The translations under genes and the position numbers were made by a program. Below are positions 34,650 through 46,339 of a DNA stretch of 64,000 nt, in pieces; the first letter of the stretch is position 1; every line of letters starts with the position of its first letter. A model generated the notes under the pieces. It was not told where the DNA came from. It saw only the letters and a list, made by a program, of their open reading frames with translations, and searched no databases. Source of the stretch: Heterobilharzia americana (lineage: Eukaryota; Platyhelminthes; Trematoda; Strigeidida; Schistosomatidae); the NCBI GenBank assembly GCA_944470555.2, contig OX104130.1:4464001-4528000 (forward strand), in the 5' to 3' direction.

Positions 34650-34845
34650 ATAAATAATCAACGATGGCGCTATATGAATTAGTAGAAGAAGATGAATGTG
34701 GACCATTGGATTTCGACTGAATGGTGACATGTTCATCATGAAACCCACAGGTCCTGGGTTTGATCTCTGTCAGTATTGTGAGTGAACACCACTAATGAGT
34801 CCCACATTAGAAAAAAAACAGTTGTTCAGTGCTCTCAGGTCATCG
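34650..34845 (+). mobile_element. Family B SINE, plus, decayed
   Basis: Body at 34660-34710, head with B-box-like 'gggtttgatctc' near 34755, hammerhead remnant 'acattagaaaaaaaacag', no clear tail. Confidence 0.5.
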
Positions 34846-35770
34846 ATTAGTAGTTATATCGTGCAACAGCATTTTTTTTCACTCGTTAGATAACGAATCT
34901 GAATCTAATGTATTATTGGAATTTATAATCTTTCCCGTTAGTGGTAAACACAACTGATATAGTAGTCTTTGTTGACGCACCCGGCTGTTTCTGCAGATCC
35001 TCTGGTATTGTATATAATCATTGATTTGCAAGTATGTTTGACTAATGGGTCTCAAGCAGGGTAAGAAATACAAATCTAAGATCTCACTCATTTCTACTAC
35101 AAAAGCTTGACGATACCTGTAAAAAGACTATACCCCTCTCATCATATTGATTCACGTCAAAAGATCTCTCAGTTTAACGACACCGGCATTTCATTTCGAA
35201 TATCGCTCACCTTCTCAAGATAAACTGCATCACTTCTTGTTTCCTAGACCAGTAGCACAAACCCAGAATCACTTAATGACGTCCTGGCAATTAACTGCGC
35301 AGTGGATCTGTGTCACGTTAGGATGGTCATAATTACTTCTTCTAATCTTACTTTTACGGCTATCCTACGAACTAGATCATTTCACAGTATCTTATTGAAG
35401 CCATTCAAATAGTCAGTCTGAAGTGAAGTCATACTCACTTAGTCTGCAGCACTGAGATAGGCAGATAGCTTATCAGCAATAATGAAAGTACTAGTTAGGT
35501 CACAGGGAAAGTAAATGACCCAGTCCTATAGACAAGATGGCATTCTATAGTATGCCACAATCCTTAGGGTCGAAGATAATTCATTCCACAAACAAACGCC
35601 AGTCAAGTCTGCTATATCCTTAGCAGACGTCCCGTTTCTTATCAGTCCATAAAACAGATAATACAAGTTAATTAAGGAGTTCATAGCAGCTTGGATTTCC
35701 TTTTCTAAAACGCGAGGGAGGGACAAGTTGGGGACGGGGAGGGAACAATGACCCAATTGGCATAACTCAC
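34846..35770. other. intron tract, no further exon seen
   Basis: Directly downstream of the exon at 35771 on the minus strand. The reading frame of that exon continues open to 35526 but has a canonical donor at 35770, so I stop it there. Confidence 0.4.
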
Positions 35771-35939
35771 CAGTTTTTTTCTTTTCAGGAACCTCTTTAT
35801 TCACTTCTTTAGGAACCTCCGATTTTGGTTCATTGTTCGGTTTCTCCTGTGTATTCTGACGTGACAACCAACCAGTTATTGATGAAGTAGGCTTTGGTGA
35901 AGAAGGTCGTTGTGGTTTCTTCTCTTCCGTATTACTCAT
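35771..35939 (-). CDS. Ferlin-like gene, possible alternative first exon
   Basis: The ATG at 35939 has an in-frame TAA 12 bases upstream and no pyrimidine tract or good acceptor before it, so it looks like a first coding exon. It encodes 56 codons plus one base: a Ser/Pro/Lys/Glu-rich, presumably disordered segment (PQRPSSPKPTSS, ITGWLSRQN, then PKEVNKEVPEKKKT) with no domain I recognise. It ends at a donor (ACTG|GTGAGT, 35771/35770) in phase 1, which exactly fits the acceptor phase at 12861, giving a Gly codon across the junction. The exon at 43692 also ends in phase 1 and can use the same acceptor. An AG 16 bases inside the exon would accept the 43.7-kb exon in phase, but its context is purine-rich, so inclusion as an internal exon is less likely. 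The link to the ferlin call depends on the splice phase only. Confidence 0.5.
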
Positions 35940-36525
35940 CTTCTTTTTTTAACGATACGTTCACAAATTCAGTTGACCAATACTTCTGACTATAATTAAT
36001 TCCAATGTGCTGTACTAAACGTAGGTAGTATACAGAAAATTTCAATCTTTGTGTGTAGAATTCCTCTATGGATTTGACTTATTTAAATGTCCAATTCGAT
36101 TTAACTAGGGGAATTATTATCGATTATTGCCAGTACAAGAAGTATAGAGTATTGTCCAATTGTATAAGACAATTAAAAATTGTTGATCAGTGATCAGAAC
36201 GAACGTATTAGGTTGGTGAGAAATGTGGGTGACCAGGTGATAGATAAGCATAGGCTTTGTGTGTTTATGTGTTTAGGTGTGTGTGTGTACTTATTGTAAA
36301 CACATGAGCCGCAAATACGTTGAGAATACAAGTACTTAGTTGTATACATTTCAAATAGTAGGCGCGTTTTTCAGGTTATGTTAGTTGGTTTTAAAAATAT
36401 TTTGCCCAGACAACCAGTATTAATTAACTTGATCTACCAGAAAAAAGTCGAATAGGCAAACAAGTTAGATGTTTAGTCTTTGATGTTATAGCTTGGGAAA
36501 GATAACTCGGTGTATAAAGGTTGAC
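35940..36525. other. possible promoter region of the 35.9-kb exon
   Basis: Upstream sequence on the minus strand; a 'tataatt'-like word lies near 35990. No exon or repeat recognised; a TGTG run at 36255-36290. Confidence 0.25.
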
Positions 36526-36700
36526 TGTTGTGACTCAGTGGCCTGGTGGATAACTCAACTGGTATAGAGTTCGAGTCCAGATGCAAAACAACAACATCAG
36601 TGACTGGGGTGTAGGTCTACCCAGTTGACGAGTGGGTCCCAAGTGAGATAAAACGTGCTTCAAGCTAGATTCCATTGCTAGCCACTATCTATCATTAGTA
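36526..36700 (+). mobile_element. Sm-alpha-type SINE, plus, decayed hammerhead
   Basis: tRNA-like head 36530-36600 ('gactcagtggcctggtgg', B box 'gagttcgagtcc'), hammerhead remnant near 36618-36660 (TTGACGA, enlarged stem II, ATAAAAC), tail to 36695. Confidence 0.6.
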
Positions 36701-37400
36701 ACAAATTAGATGTTTATTTCGTGAACTAGACAATGTGGTCGACACCATTATCAGACTCTGAATAACTCTCCAGCACTGAGGACTTTTCCCGATATCAAAG
36801 TTGCATTCACTGTAAACTGACAGCAGTTGGAGAACCTCTAAAACCTGTTTCATCTTAATCTTTAAAACATTTTCATGGAAAACACATTTGGCACCACAAG
36901 GAATCGAACTCAGGATCGTTAGATGTAGTGGAGGTGTAAGCGTTACCATTTCATTAATGAGTAGTTTGAAACAGTGGAATTTGAGGACTAAGGTACAGTA
37001 TAGTTCCATATCAGATTGTTTGTTTGATACAGTCATCACAGATTGTGATACAGTACTATTCAGTGGATGACATTTCGAACACAAATTATTGCTCATAGTC
37101 ATATTGAAGCAATCCTAAGACTAAATTTTTTTAGTTTATCTATCTTTCATACCTTCTATTCTTTGACTTTAAGGATCGTACAACTTTCCAAATATCCAGG
37201 ATTCGTGTTGAGTCATTGTAATTGAATGTTTTTAGTGGGATAAAGTAACAGCCCTTAAGGCTAATACAGCTGGGTAAACTGCGAAATTGATAAGTGAATC
37301 TCTGTTCATAGAATCAACATCAAACGAATGTATCGAGAATGACTCAACACCGATCCCGGATATTTGGAAAGAAATAGAAGGTAAGAGGCAATCGGGATGA
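36701..37400. mobile_element. Inverted PLE 3' ends, head to head
   Basis: Minus PLE terminal sequence at 37110-36700 ('gagcaataatttgtg' type block at about 37100-37060; a decayed tRNA-SINE head sits at 36886-36960) and minus C-terminal block at 37225-37175. Plus block at 37290-37385 is the reverse complement of 37225-37175 ('aatgactcaacac', 'ggatatttggaaag'). Confidence 0.55.
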
Positions 37401-37489
37401 GACTGAACGAACTAGCTAAATTTCTAGTGTCCTGATGATAAATGTACATTTATGCACCATGTATTTAGGTGAGAAATGGGTTAAATCTC

Positions 37490-37650
37490 TCAGTTATTTA
37501 TTGATACTTGTCTTATTGTGTTGCTAGACTGGATCGAATTGACCTTTTGATGCTCTGAATTTCATCACTAAACATGAAAAAGCTAATTACAATATGATGT
37601 ACATCTAGGCAACATCGAGGCATTCCATAGAAGCCCTATCTGTCAACAGT
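37490..37650 (+). mobile_element. Sm-alpha-type middle block fragment
   Basis: 'gtgttgctagactggatcg' and 'caacatcgaggcattcc' are the family's middle block; no head or hammerhead. Confidence 0.4.
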
Positions 37651-38205
37651 AGTTGAGGAATTTGACTTTGTATAACAACGGGAAAACACAAGTATGAAAC
37701 AGTAGCTAGCAGCGAGTTTACTAGAATCGTTAGTTAACTCTGTGATTTAAAATTGACCTCTGTTTCGTAAACAGACGTCAGTCGAACTAAACTCTAGGAA
37801 TGTATGGCGGCAGTGATTGACTATCATCTTTTACTTGTCAGCTTCTCAGTAGCATAGAGTTTCAACTTTCATTCAAGGTGAAATGCAAGGATTTTTCACT
37901 CTCATTGTGAGACGCATAATTCAAACAATTAGTGAAATGGTTTGACCTGCTGCCAGTATTATTATTCAGTAGTTTATCACTTTTACAACTTCTTTCATTC
38001 GCGGTGTTCGTGGGTGACTAGGACTTTGACAAGTAGTTACCTTGTTATTTATCCTCAGAGTTTGGTGCCCCCTTCCATGTGAACAACACTGAACTGAAAG
38101 TGTAGTAAGGAGAACAAAATCATGCATTCCTTATGGTGGGAGCGAATAATTGTGAACCTAATGTCGTTAATTCCGTGTTAGATTTATTTATTTGATTGGT
38201 AACAC
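37651..38205. other. no gene seen
   Basis: Nothing recognised. Confidence 0.35.
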
Positions 38206-38209
38206 ACAG

Positions 38210-39345
38210 TGATATAGTATTGTTTACCTGATAACGTTTCCAGCACAAATTATCATTGCTCATAACCATATCGATGTAATCACGCTCCATTTTCGACATC
38301 CACTGGTTTTATAGTCCTGTCACCTCATATAGTTCGTTTTCATTAGCAGTAAAATTTTCCATATCTCTAGTATAGATGGTCCATCATTTCTATTACGTGT
38401 GCTGGGTGTGAGTTGATCAACAAAGATACACCAATCAATCACTTTCAACATACTTATATTGCACTTAAGCAGTAGAATGCTTTTATCCCACCAACCCTAT
38501 TGTGTGGTTATGTGTTATTGAATCCAATGCAATAGCCAAGTGCTTTTCTACATTTTTGATCTTATTCGGATCTGTCATTCTATAGTTAGCTAAATTCCTA
38601 TGTTCCGCTACCCTACCTGACACCGACTAGCTACTTCGACCTATGCACTTCACCTGACTCATAGTCATCGCATAGAACCTCATAGATTATATTATTTTGC
38701 TGAGTTGGTTCTATCGGATCCTAAAGCCAGCTGACAAAGCTTATCTCTGAGTGAGTTTGTAAGTTTAAATGTCACCCTAATCTCAGCCTTATTGAGAATC
38801 CTACATAAAGTTTCTCATGTATCTGCCTTCCTGATAGGGTAACACAATGGAGACTGTGAACTCCTTTCTACTCGTGTTGTCGTTACTATTCATACTCATG
38901 TTACTGTTATTATTTCGGTTTTCGTGTGTATGTACAAATTTCTTAATAAATGGTGGAGGATAATTATTAAGTATTATTGCTTGTTTTATATTTTTCATTT
39001 GCTTGATTAGGTTCTTGCACTGACTAGTCAGTTTTCTAGCTCTATCATTTAGACATTTGACTGAGACTGCCTTGACTGACACTGATTGGATGAGATGACT
39101 TGAAGTCTGGATACCTGTTAGAATGTGTTGGTTTTCTGTAGACGGCAGTATTCAAACCACCATGTGTCCTACATTTTATCCTGCAATCCAACATAGGCAT
39201 TTCTCCTTGTTCATTTTCTACCTCCTCCTGAGTGAACTGGATTTCACCTACTACTGAGTTTATATTAGTGATGAAATTATCAATATGTTCCGATTTCAAC
39301 AGAGTAAATGTGTAATCGCCACATCGCCACCATTTACACACAACC
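38210..39345 (-). mobile_element. PLE 3' half, minus
   Basis: A close inverted relative of the plus PLE at 62050-63160: same order of RT end, linker, a spacer with the endonuclease position, and the terminal block ('acgtttccagcacaaatta' at 38240, reversed). The upper end is cut within the RT palm at about 39345, just downstream of where RYVDD would be, and abuts a plus PLE end. Confidence 0.75.
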
Positions 39346-39347
39346 AC
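38801..39347 (-). pseudogene. PLE reverse transcriptase C-terminal part
   Basis: Frames 39347-39045 and 39082-38801 overlap and together read KSEHIDNFITNINSVVGEIQ, MLDCRIK, VYRKPTHSNRYPDF, then CLNDRARKLTS and NNYPPPFIKKF. These are the fingers/thumb boundary and linker of a Penelope RT. A frameshift at about 39060 separates the frames. The catalytic Asp pair is missing because of the 5' truncation. Confidence 0.8.
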
Positions 39348-39735
39348 ACAATAGGGTGGGATAAAGCCACTGTACTGAAGTCCAATATAATTAGATGGAG
39401 AGAGAGATTGATTACTGAATCTTTGTTCATTGAATCAACATACAACACATGTGGAATAGGAATGACGCAACATCTATACCAGAGATACGGAAAACTTTAC
39501 TGCCAATAAAAACAAATAATGCGAGGTGACAGGACAATAAAAATCAGATATCGAGAGCAATGTGGCTACATTAATATGATTATGAGCAATGAGTAATTTA
39601 TGCTCGAAATGTCATCAAGTAAATGACACTAGATCACTGTGTGTTGTAAATCAAATAAACAAATCTCGCATGGCATTAGATTCTACCACAGTGCCCAAGT
39701 TTTACACTTATATAAATGTCTTTATCATACTTCAT
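39340..39735 (+). mobile_element. PLE 3' end, plus
   Basis: Starts 'cacacaatagggtgggata' and matches 62850-63160: a short frame (39285-39509), the block 'gacaggacaataaaaatca', then 'gattatgagcaatgagtaa' and the terminus near 39730. Together with the minus copy it forms a head-to-head pair. Confidence 0.7.
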
Positions 39736-40238
39736 TATAAGGCATAAGTTAAGCATAAATGTGAACCTTCACAATCTGAATCTCAATTAATTAATGTCGA
39801 AATTTGTAACAAAACAGAAATATCCCATTGATGCATATTCACATGGGACGGCATCATGGTAAGCCACAGTTTGATTGTCTTGCCTCAGTGTAAACGTACA
39901 GTATATAGGGGGATTTATTTCAGTCTACAAATCGGCAGAATGCCCTTATTAACCCTGGTTTGACACTTCCTAGTTCTCATCAGCAAACAACATATACAAT
40001 CTTGCGAGAAATGTAGTCGATGATTCAAAGTAAACATCAGTTACTACTGAAGTCAGAAACTTTACCAACAAGGTATCTGTTTCATGAGTAAACCGTCGGA
40101 GTATCAGGTTATGCACATAAATTATACGCTGGTGGATAAGTGAAGTAATTTTCAAGTTGGAAGTGTATATCGTTGTTTTTGTTTCTGTTTTGAATATACT
40201 TTTGTTTTAAAAGATTGATGGGTGTCTGACTGGCGATA
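39736..40238. other. no gene seen
   Basis: Nothing recognised. Confidence 0.35.
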
Positions 40239-40239
40239 T

Positions 40240-40572
40240 GTATATTTTGAATATCACTCACCGAACATGAAGGGAGGTTAAAAACCTGGAAGCAGTGGAG
40301 AGCTGTTTTGTCATAGCGTGCAACTTCTTAGCAGTGGGCACCTGCGACCCTACCAGGTGTCGAACCTAGGACCTATAGGTTCCGTGGCCAACACTCTGCC
40401 ATTGAGCCATCGGGTCGAAATCCAACCGGTGGAGCATCAAGGTCCTGTGCTCAATCGATGGCTAGGTCTGTTGGGTAGTCTTGAGCCTGGACGAAATAGC
40501 TGTATAGTGTCCCTAAGTTTCCAGTGTTTCTTCAACTGATGAATACCAACCTGAAATTAATAATTAAATCTC
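40240..40572. mobile_element. Inverted pair of family B SINEs
   Basis: Minus copy 40415-40245 (tRNA-like head 40415-40345, B-box 'aggttcgacacc'), then plus copy from about 40425 with 'gtgctcaatcgatggctag', 'ggacgaaatagctgta' and the tail 'aataccaacctgaaatta'. Both hammerheads have lost core bases. Confidence 0.6.
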
Positions 40573-40809
40573 CATGATCCTTCTAACTGAATATGAAAAA
40601 CGTGATAGTCTGTATTCACCATTTTTTTCTACAGTTTTGGTTTCTATGCATTAATTTCTTCTTTCTTTGAGTAAATAGCTGACTTTGGAATTCCAGACTG
40701 TTCTGGAAAATTCATCTTACTGGTAATAATAGATATGAAGGAATACTGATTCACTCTTCAATACTGCATAACCATTTCGAGTATTTTGAAGCACTCCAAC
40801 TGGTTATTA

Positions 40810-42240
40810 AATGGTAACACTTATTAGCAAAGAAGTATATAAACCAATCGGGTTCTACAATCCCCCATTTACACGATATTCCCAAAATTCAGAAAGACGG
40901 TATCCCGCTCTATTTAATACTAGATATGATTAACTTTCTGTATCAATAAATCGTGAAACCTGGGAAGAAGAAGCTATTGAACCGCAATCTTCGTGATACA
41001 CTTGATTTTATTGATGCAATTAAGGATATCAGTTTGAGAGGTATAAGAATGATTTCATGAATGTCGTTTGCTCTTTCTCAAGTGTCGCACCGATCTACTT
41101 TTTATGTGACTTCATTCAGTGTCATAACACAAGTGTTAGTATTCCAATTCACTATTTAAAACAACTTTTTCAATATACCTTCAATGTATACTTAAGATTT
41201 AATAACGAAATCTACAAGCAGATAGACAATATGAGAATGGATTTCCACTAGGACCTCACCTAGCTGACTAATTTGTGACAAGCCTGGAAAACGCTAAATT
41301 ATCAGCAAAAATCAATGAACTTCATGTCTACAACAGATAAACTAATGACACTTTCAAAGTTTGTGATGAAAATATGAGTTTAACAAATCTGTTTCATGCA
41401 TTCAAAAATTCCCACACCTCAGTCAAATTCACTCTAGAATTAAAAACAAACTCAACATTCCATTTCTTTGATGTTCAACTACAAAGAAAGGATGATAATA
41501 CACTTCATGAATTGATTTACAGTAGGCCTAATTGGAATGTATAATTTATTACTTTTCAAAGTTTGGTTTGTCTAAGTAAAAAGAGAAATCTCATCTATTC
41601 ACTTTCCTCGAGGATCAAGAAAATATATATTTAGTGCACTGTTAAGAAAAAAGCGCAAAATCTTCGAAGGACTCGACTAGTTTCTTAGAAAAGAACTGAA
41701 GTCAAAGAACACAACTGATCAAACACACCTAGCACCGAAAAAGATTTTTTGCTGAATCTTAAGTTCAGAAGTGACATCGCTGCAGATATCCACAAAAAAC
41801 GACTGTCAGGATCCTTAAATAGAACATACTTCGCTGCCAATCTTCGAATCATTTTCTCCTGTAAGAAACTTTTTGGCCAATGTGTGAAAAATATCCTGAC
41901 GCATTGGGTCATATTAAGATATTTTTACCAGTTTACTTGCTTCTACAGAGGTGGGTACACTACCAGTAGGGCTAGCAAAGGGCGGAACGGAAAGCTATCT
42001 TCAGCTCAATAATAGAACACCTGTAAGCTGAGGCCCCTAGCTCCTTTTGAGAACTCAGTTGAATTCTCCAACAGCATTTACAAGTGCCACAAATCTGAAT
42101 GACAAATATTAATTTCCCACATTTCAGGTAGCTGTATTGCTTAACTCATCCAAGTGTGGACAAACGTGAAGCATTCATAATTATGCCCGTATGTTTGCCA
42201 TATATATTGGTCTGAAGAACTCTGATGACTGGTAAGAACG
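40810..42240 (+). mobile_element. Penelope-like element, different family, degenerate
   Basis: Starts with a P-K-I-Q-K-D-G-I-P-L block (40890-40915; PLEs have PKIHK..P.RPI), continues with YKQ near 41212, a decayed catalytic region at about 41330-41345, then FKVCDENMSLTNLFHAFKNS and LKTNSTFHFFDVQLQRKD (41355-41500) and the frame 41749-42012 (FRSDIAADIHKKRLSGSLNRT). The last part up to 42240 is the expected place of the endonuclease ('CYIGLKNSDDW'-like end), too decayed to name. Stops throughout. Confidence 0.65.
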
Positions 42241-42273
42241 TTCAGCAAGTATTCATGTTAACTAGTATAGATT

Positions 42274-42303
42274 GTGCAGTACGGGATTCGAACCGTACTG
42301 CAC
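42274..42303. repeat. Perfect 11-bp hairpin
   Basis: GTGCAGTACGG (42274-42284) pairs with CCGTACTGCAC (42293-42303) across an 8-base loop that includes 'gattcgaa', reminiscent of a tRNA T loop. It follows directly after the PLE end. Confidence 0.8.
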
Positions 42304-43691
42304 TCTGTCGAACACACAGACACACATTGATTTGACAGATTTCACCTTTTCTGATCCAATATCCAATACCTTTTAACGAGCTAGTGTAAACCAACTGATT
42401 TCTTCGCGCTCGCTTCTAGGTCTTGCGGACGGTTCCAGGTCTTTGGTGGATTCCAGTGCAGTAGGTCTACCCACTCGGCTGCTGTAGCTCTGGTTAGCCC
42501 AACGGACGGTTGGTGTTGGTTAGATTTGTAGGGAGTGTTGTTTGTTTGTTGCTTTTTCTTCCGAGGACTGTGAAGCAGATGGGTTCCCCAAATGTCGTGC
42601 CAGCAGACAATTAGTCGGACTGGTTGTAAAAAGGAGATGGAAAATATGTGCAGAGAAATTGAGGGAGAGAAAAAGCAGAGAGAGAAAATAGAAAAAGAAA
42701 GAAAAGAAGGGAGAAAAATAACAAAAAAAGATTAGGAAAAGGGGAACGACACGAAGAAGAAACATTGGTAGGTTCATGGGGAATAGGTGATAGGAAGAGC
42801 TTTTGTTAAAGTTTGAGAGAGTAAAGTCAAAAGGAAGAATAATAAATAACATGATAGGACGTATGGGAATATAGTAATTCTTTTAGTAGGAGACGGTAAC
42901 TGGAGGGGACGTCTACAGGAAGGTATAAGGTTCAGCCAAGTTCTCAGTCATAGTGGTTTTACTAAGTGTTCAGTAACGGTTGGTCGCACAGACTTAGTCA
43001 GTCTAGTCCACATCCCAGTTGGATGATAAATATAGTTCAATTTCTACGATCGGATTACATTTAGTCGTAGGATTCCTGTCTTAAAATTCTTAGGGTAGTA
43101 CACTATGTTCACAGTTCAATTTCAAGTAATTGCCATGCTTGTTCGCTTATGTATGTGTGTGTGTGCGTGTATGTGTAGGGGATATATATAGACATAAAGA
43201 CAAATAAACGGAGAAAAACAGCGTGGGTAAGAAACAAAATGATTTAACACATTGAATACCTACAGCCAAACTTTGATACTAACCATTATAACATTGTAAC
43301 AGTTTGCATAAATTATACAATCAATAAACCGATATCGATAAATTTCGAGAGAGAAAGAGACAGTGATAGGGGAGGTGAGGGAGAGATAAGCAGACAGAAA
43401 TAGAGATATGAAATAATTACTTATCTCCAAGAGAATAAAATACTGTGGAAACTAGTTTTCCAAAACTATTGATCGTCTGACGGCGTAATCAAATGAAATA
43501 GATTAGAACAAAGTTGAAATCTTGGATCGATATTTCAAATTCTTTTTTTAATCTAACTCTGTCTCTATTACAGGCTGTTTTTCATGTAAAACGAAAATCA
43601 CAGATAATTTTGAAACAAAAAACATTAAAACATCATTTTAATAGAGCTCATTAAGAAGATTCTTTATAATAATTACATTTGATGAACTTAC
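42304..43691. other. intron tract, GA-rich, no gene recognised
   Basis: 42640-42730 and 43340-43410 are purine-rich on plus; a GT run lies at 43145-43180. The minus frame 42852-42520 is the translation of the purine-rich strand and shows no domain. Confidence 0.4.
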
Positions 43692-43752
43692 TAGTTGGTC
43701 CTGTTAGAGACTTTTGTGGAGCTTCATAGCGCAATGAAACTTCTATCGTTGA
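43692..43752 (-). CDS. Ferlin-like gene, exon with C2A end
   Basis: Bounded on the minus strand by an acceptor (atttcatattcaacag, ending at 43753) and a consensus donor (CTA|GTAAGT at 43691). It is 61 bases: 20 codons in phase 0 plus one base. The peptide STIEVSLRYEAPQKSLTGPT resembles the last beta strand of the ferlin C2A domain, where a hydrophobic strand of the type I-x-L-x-I/V-x-Y-x-x-P closes the domain before the linker. It sits upstream, on the same strand and in a compatible phase, of the linker exons at 35.9 and 12.7 kb. The exons for the rest of C2A are not found in 43.8-64 kb. A short exon can mislead, so the call depends on the three exons together. Confidence 0.5.
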
Positions 43753-44014
43753 CTGTTGAATATGAAATTAAAATAATAAAAAAAAAGGAATAGGTTATGA
43801 ATAAGACAACTAAATAGAATGAAATTCAAAAATTCGATGAACACACATCTGTTGTACTTATCTTTCTAAAAGGGATATTCAGTTTATGTGAAGGTATTTT
43901 AGTTAAAGTTAAGCAACAAGATTACCTTGAAAATTATCAGACTGCCGCGTTACTTAAATCGAACCAATGTCTTTATATATTCAGATAAAAATTTCAATTA
44001 AATGATAGTAATAA
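43753..44014. other. intron tract, nothing recognised
   Basis: AT-rich. Confidence 0.4.
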
Positions 44015-44930
44015 TTTATTATTTGCCCTTTGGGTTCCTAGTGGAACATAAGGCTTCAGTAGCTTGTCTCCATTTCATTCTCTTCGCTGCAGTCTTTTCA
44101 GCCTGCCCCCCACTGCCCAGAAGATTTCATTTCTTCCTCACACTATCTCCTCTATGTCAACCTCAGCTCAGACACCCAACTTGTTGTTTCCCCTTTAGCT
44201 TCCACTCAAGGGCCTGGTGCATGATGTCTCCGAATGGTTTTCTCAGTTTATGCCCAATCAATTCCATCTCCACTTTCTTGTGCATATCTGTTGGGCGATA
44301 GGTTCTTGCTCCGTTGGTTCGTTATCAGCCAGACCAGAGTTCCTTGTTTCTTGTTGCTTATTCTTAATATTCTGGCCATCTGATCTTCAGTGTCAGTATC
44401 GAGTGAGCGTAGGTGGCAGTACTCATGTGATGCATGTCTATAGTTTGTTGGGAATGCTTTTCGTGACACGCCAAGACTCTCAACTATCACATAGAAACAC
44501 TGCCTTACTAACTGACATTAGTGTTGGAAATCCGGATTTTGTTCATGCTTTATGCTGAATGGAGTGGAGTTCAGTAGATTTCCATACTGATTTCAGGTTA
44601 ATGAAGGTCTGTCTTGCTCTCTTCCTGCTCCTGTCTTTGATGTCCTCATCTGCGTCAGTGCCACCTGTAGTTAAAATGATGCTGCCGTGTTTAGGTAGGT
44701 ATGGGTGAAAGAAACAGCTTCGTTTAGATTTCTCTAGTTGGTGGTGATTCCTGCTTGCTGTTGTTGTTGGTGATGCTGGTGGTTGGGTATCCTCTCTACG
44801 TTCACCTGAAGGAAGTCCCGTCTTCGCTGCCCTGCCTTTTCTGCCAACTTGGTGTTCGCCTGTAGATTTTCGAGTTTGTGCTACATTAGACACTAGGTTA
44901 ATTAAATAATCCCTATTGCTTATCTCTAAG
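44015..44930 (-). mobile_element. RTE/SR2-like retrotransposon 3' part, minus
   Basis: Minus frames 44893-44543 (SGERRED, then DIKDRSRKRARQTFINLKSVWKS) and 44490-44248 (LGVSRKAFPTNYRHASHEY, NKKQGTLVWLITNQRSKNL) match the 1213-2150 copy. The 3' end is at about 44030 ('tttgggttcctagtggaac'). Truncated and frameshifted. Confidence 0.75.
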
Positions 44931-45349
44931 TCATAGCTGGAAACTACTCAGCGATGTTTATTCCTAACACTTCCAAGATGGATGGGACTAATACAGATCT
45001 TAAAATGAGTATGCCAACCAAGGAAACCGTTGGTTAGACGTTCGCTAAGAGAAAGAAACATCACCAGTCATATTTCGAAAGATAGACTGAATCTTTGGCG
45101 TGCATACTAAGAAATCATAAAGTTAAACAGCTGTCACTCTCTTTATGGATTCTCGTAAGGAGTTATCACAAATAAAGATAAACAATAGAAGTTTTGATCG
45201 CAATTTTGTGAAAACATTACGTGCATGTCACCCATTTCAGAGGTTAATATAGTTCCATCAAACCACATGGTAGGCTGTTCTACCCTGTATAGCAACAGGA
45301 AATTGCAACTATCTTACAACTAGTGATGTTCATTGGACAAGATATCACT
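44931..45349. other. no gene seen
   Basis: Nothing recognised. Confidence 0.3.
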
Positions 45350-45505
45350 CTCGTGTATGACGCTTTGGTCCTTGAAGTTTTAGGTACTGTATTTGAGTGT
45401 TGGTGGGGAAAATATCACTAATCAGGATGCAGGTGTATCCAGCTGACGAGTTCCAAATACGATGAAACGTGCTGACTGGATTTCACTACTTGTCACTGAG
45501 ATGAA
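45350..45505 (+). mobile_element. Sm-alpha-type SINE, plus
   Basis: Head decayed (45357-45420). Hammerhead near 45436-45480: CCAG, CTGACGA, weak stem II (GTTCC/CGAT), GAAA; the cleavage triplet is lost ('ctgactgg'). Confidence 0.6.
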
Positions 45506-45824
45506 TATAACACATAGGGGATAGTTTACTTTCGAACTACAGAATCCGTTTTAATGGATTCCATCATTTTTTCACCTTCAGTTTATGCGTAAGTTACAAC
45601 TTGTTTGTCAATTAAACCATGATGAAAAAGTGAAGACTTTCTTTTAATAGAACAATGAAAGGTGCAATCTAGAAAATACTTTCAGCTTGTTTTCTCTGAT
45701 GAGTAGAGAACAACCACGATGTTTCTCCTTTACACACACTAATCACATATAGAACAGTTACTGAATAAAGACTATTTTTGGCTTTCAAGACAAAAAAAAG
45801 GAAGACAATATTGATCTTGATGAC

Positions 45825-45925
45825 TAGCAGAGGAATGGAGGATGAGAGTTTCATCTTACTTGGAACTCGTCAGCTGGATATACTTGCACTGCAGTAAGTG
45901 AAGTTGTCCCCAGTACACGAAAGAA
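45825..45925 (-). mobile_element. Sm-alpha-type SINE, minus, truncated
   Basis: Hammerhead near 45885-45845: CTGACGA, weak stem II, ATGAAAC; the tRNA-like head is absent. Confidence 0.55.
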
Positions 45926-46335
45926 AACAAACTCCCAAGAAGGTTGTACATATCTCAATCGATATGATCGATGTAAACAATCATTTGTGAAACCTCACAT
46001 ATCTACTACTTTGTGTTATGAATAAATTTATTAAGTGTCTTGGTCACTTTTATACCATAAGCGTATTTAATATTGAAATGAAAGAGATTTATATGCTTCT
46101 GAAGAAAATTTCCCTCTCAGTTCAGTTCAGCTTAGTTTGGCTTTGCGTATACAAGAGAGAAAATTAAAAAAAATCAATCAACAATTGGAAAATAAAGAAA
46201 ATTTGGCATTAGTAATATTGTTTGTAATAGTAGATGGATATAATATTAAATTTTTTCAGTCACTTGATAACTTTCGTTAGTCTAAGGATTGATTTTTTAT
46301 TGTATGTGAACTATCATCGACTGAGTTGGCTTTGA
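45926..46335. other. no gene seen
   Basis: Nothing recognised. Confidence 0.35.
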
Positions 46336-46339
46336 CATG

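Noticed and set aside
35526..35770. Continuation of the 35.9-kb exon frame
   Set aside because: A consensus donor at 35770 and the phase match to 12861 favour splicing; the continued frame has no motif.
42520..42852. Hydrophobic minus-strand frame as a membrane protein
   Set aside because: It is the complement of a purine-rich tract, giving Phe/Leu/Ser by composition only.
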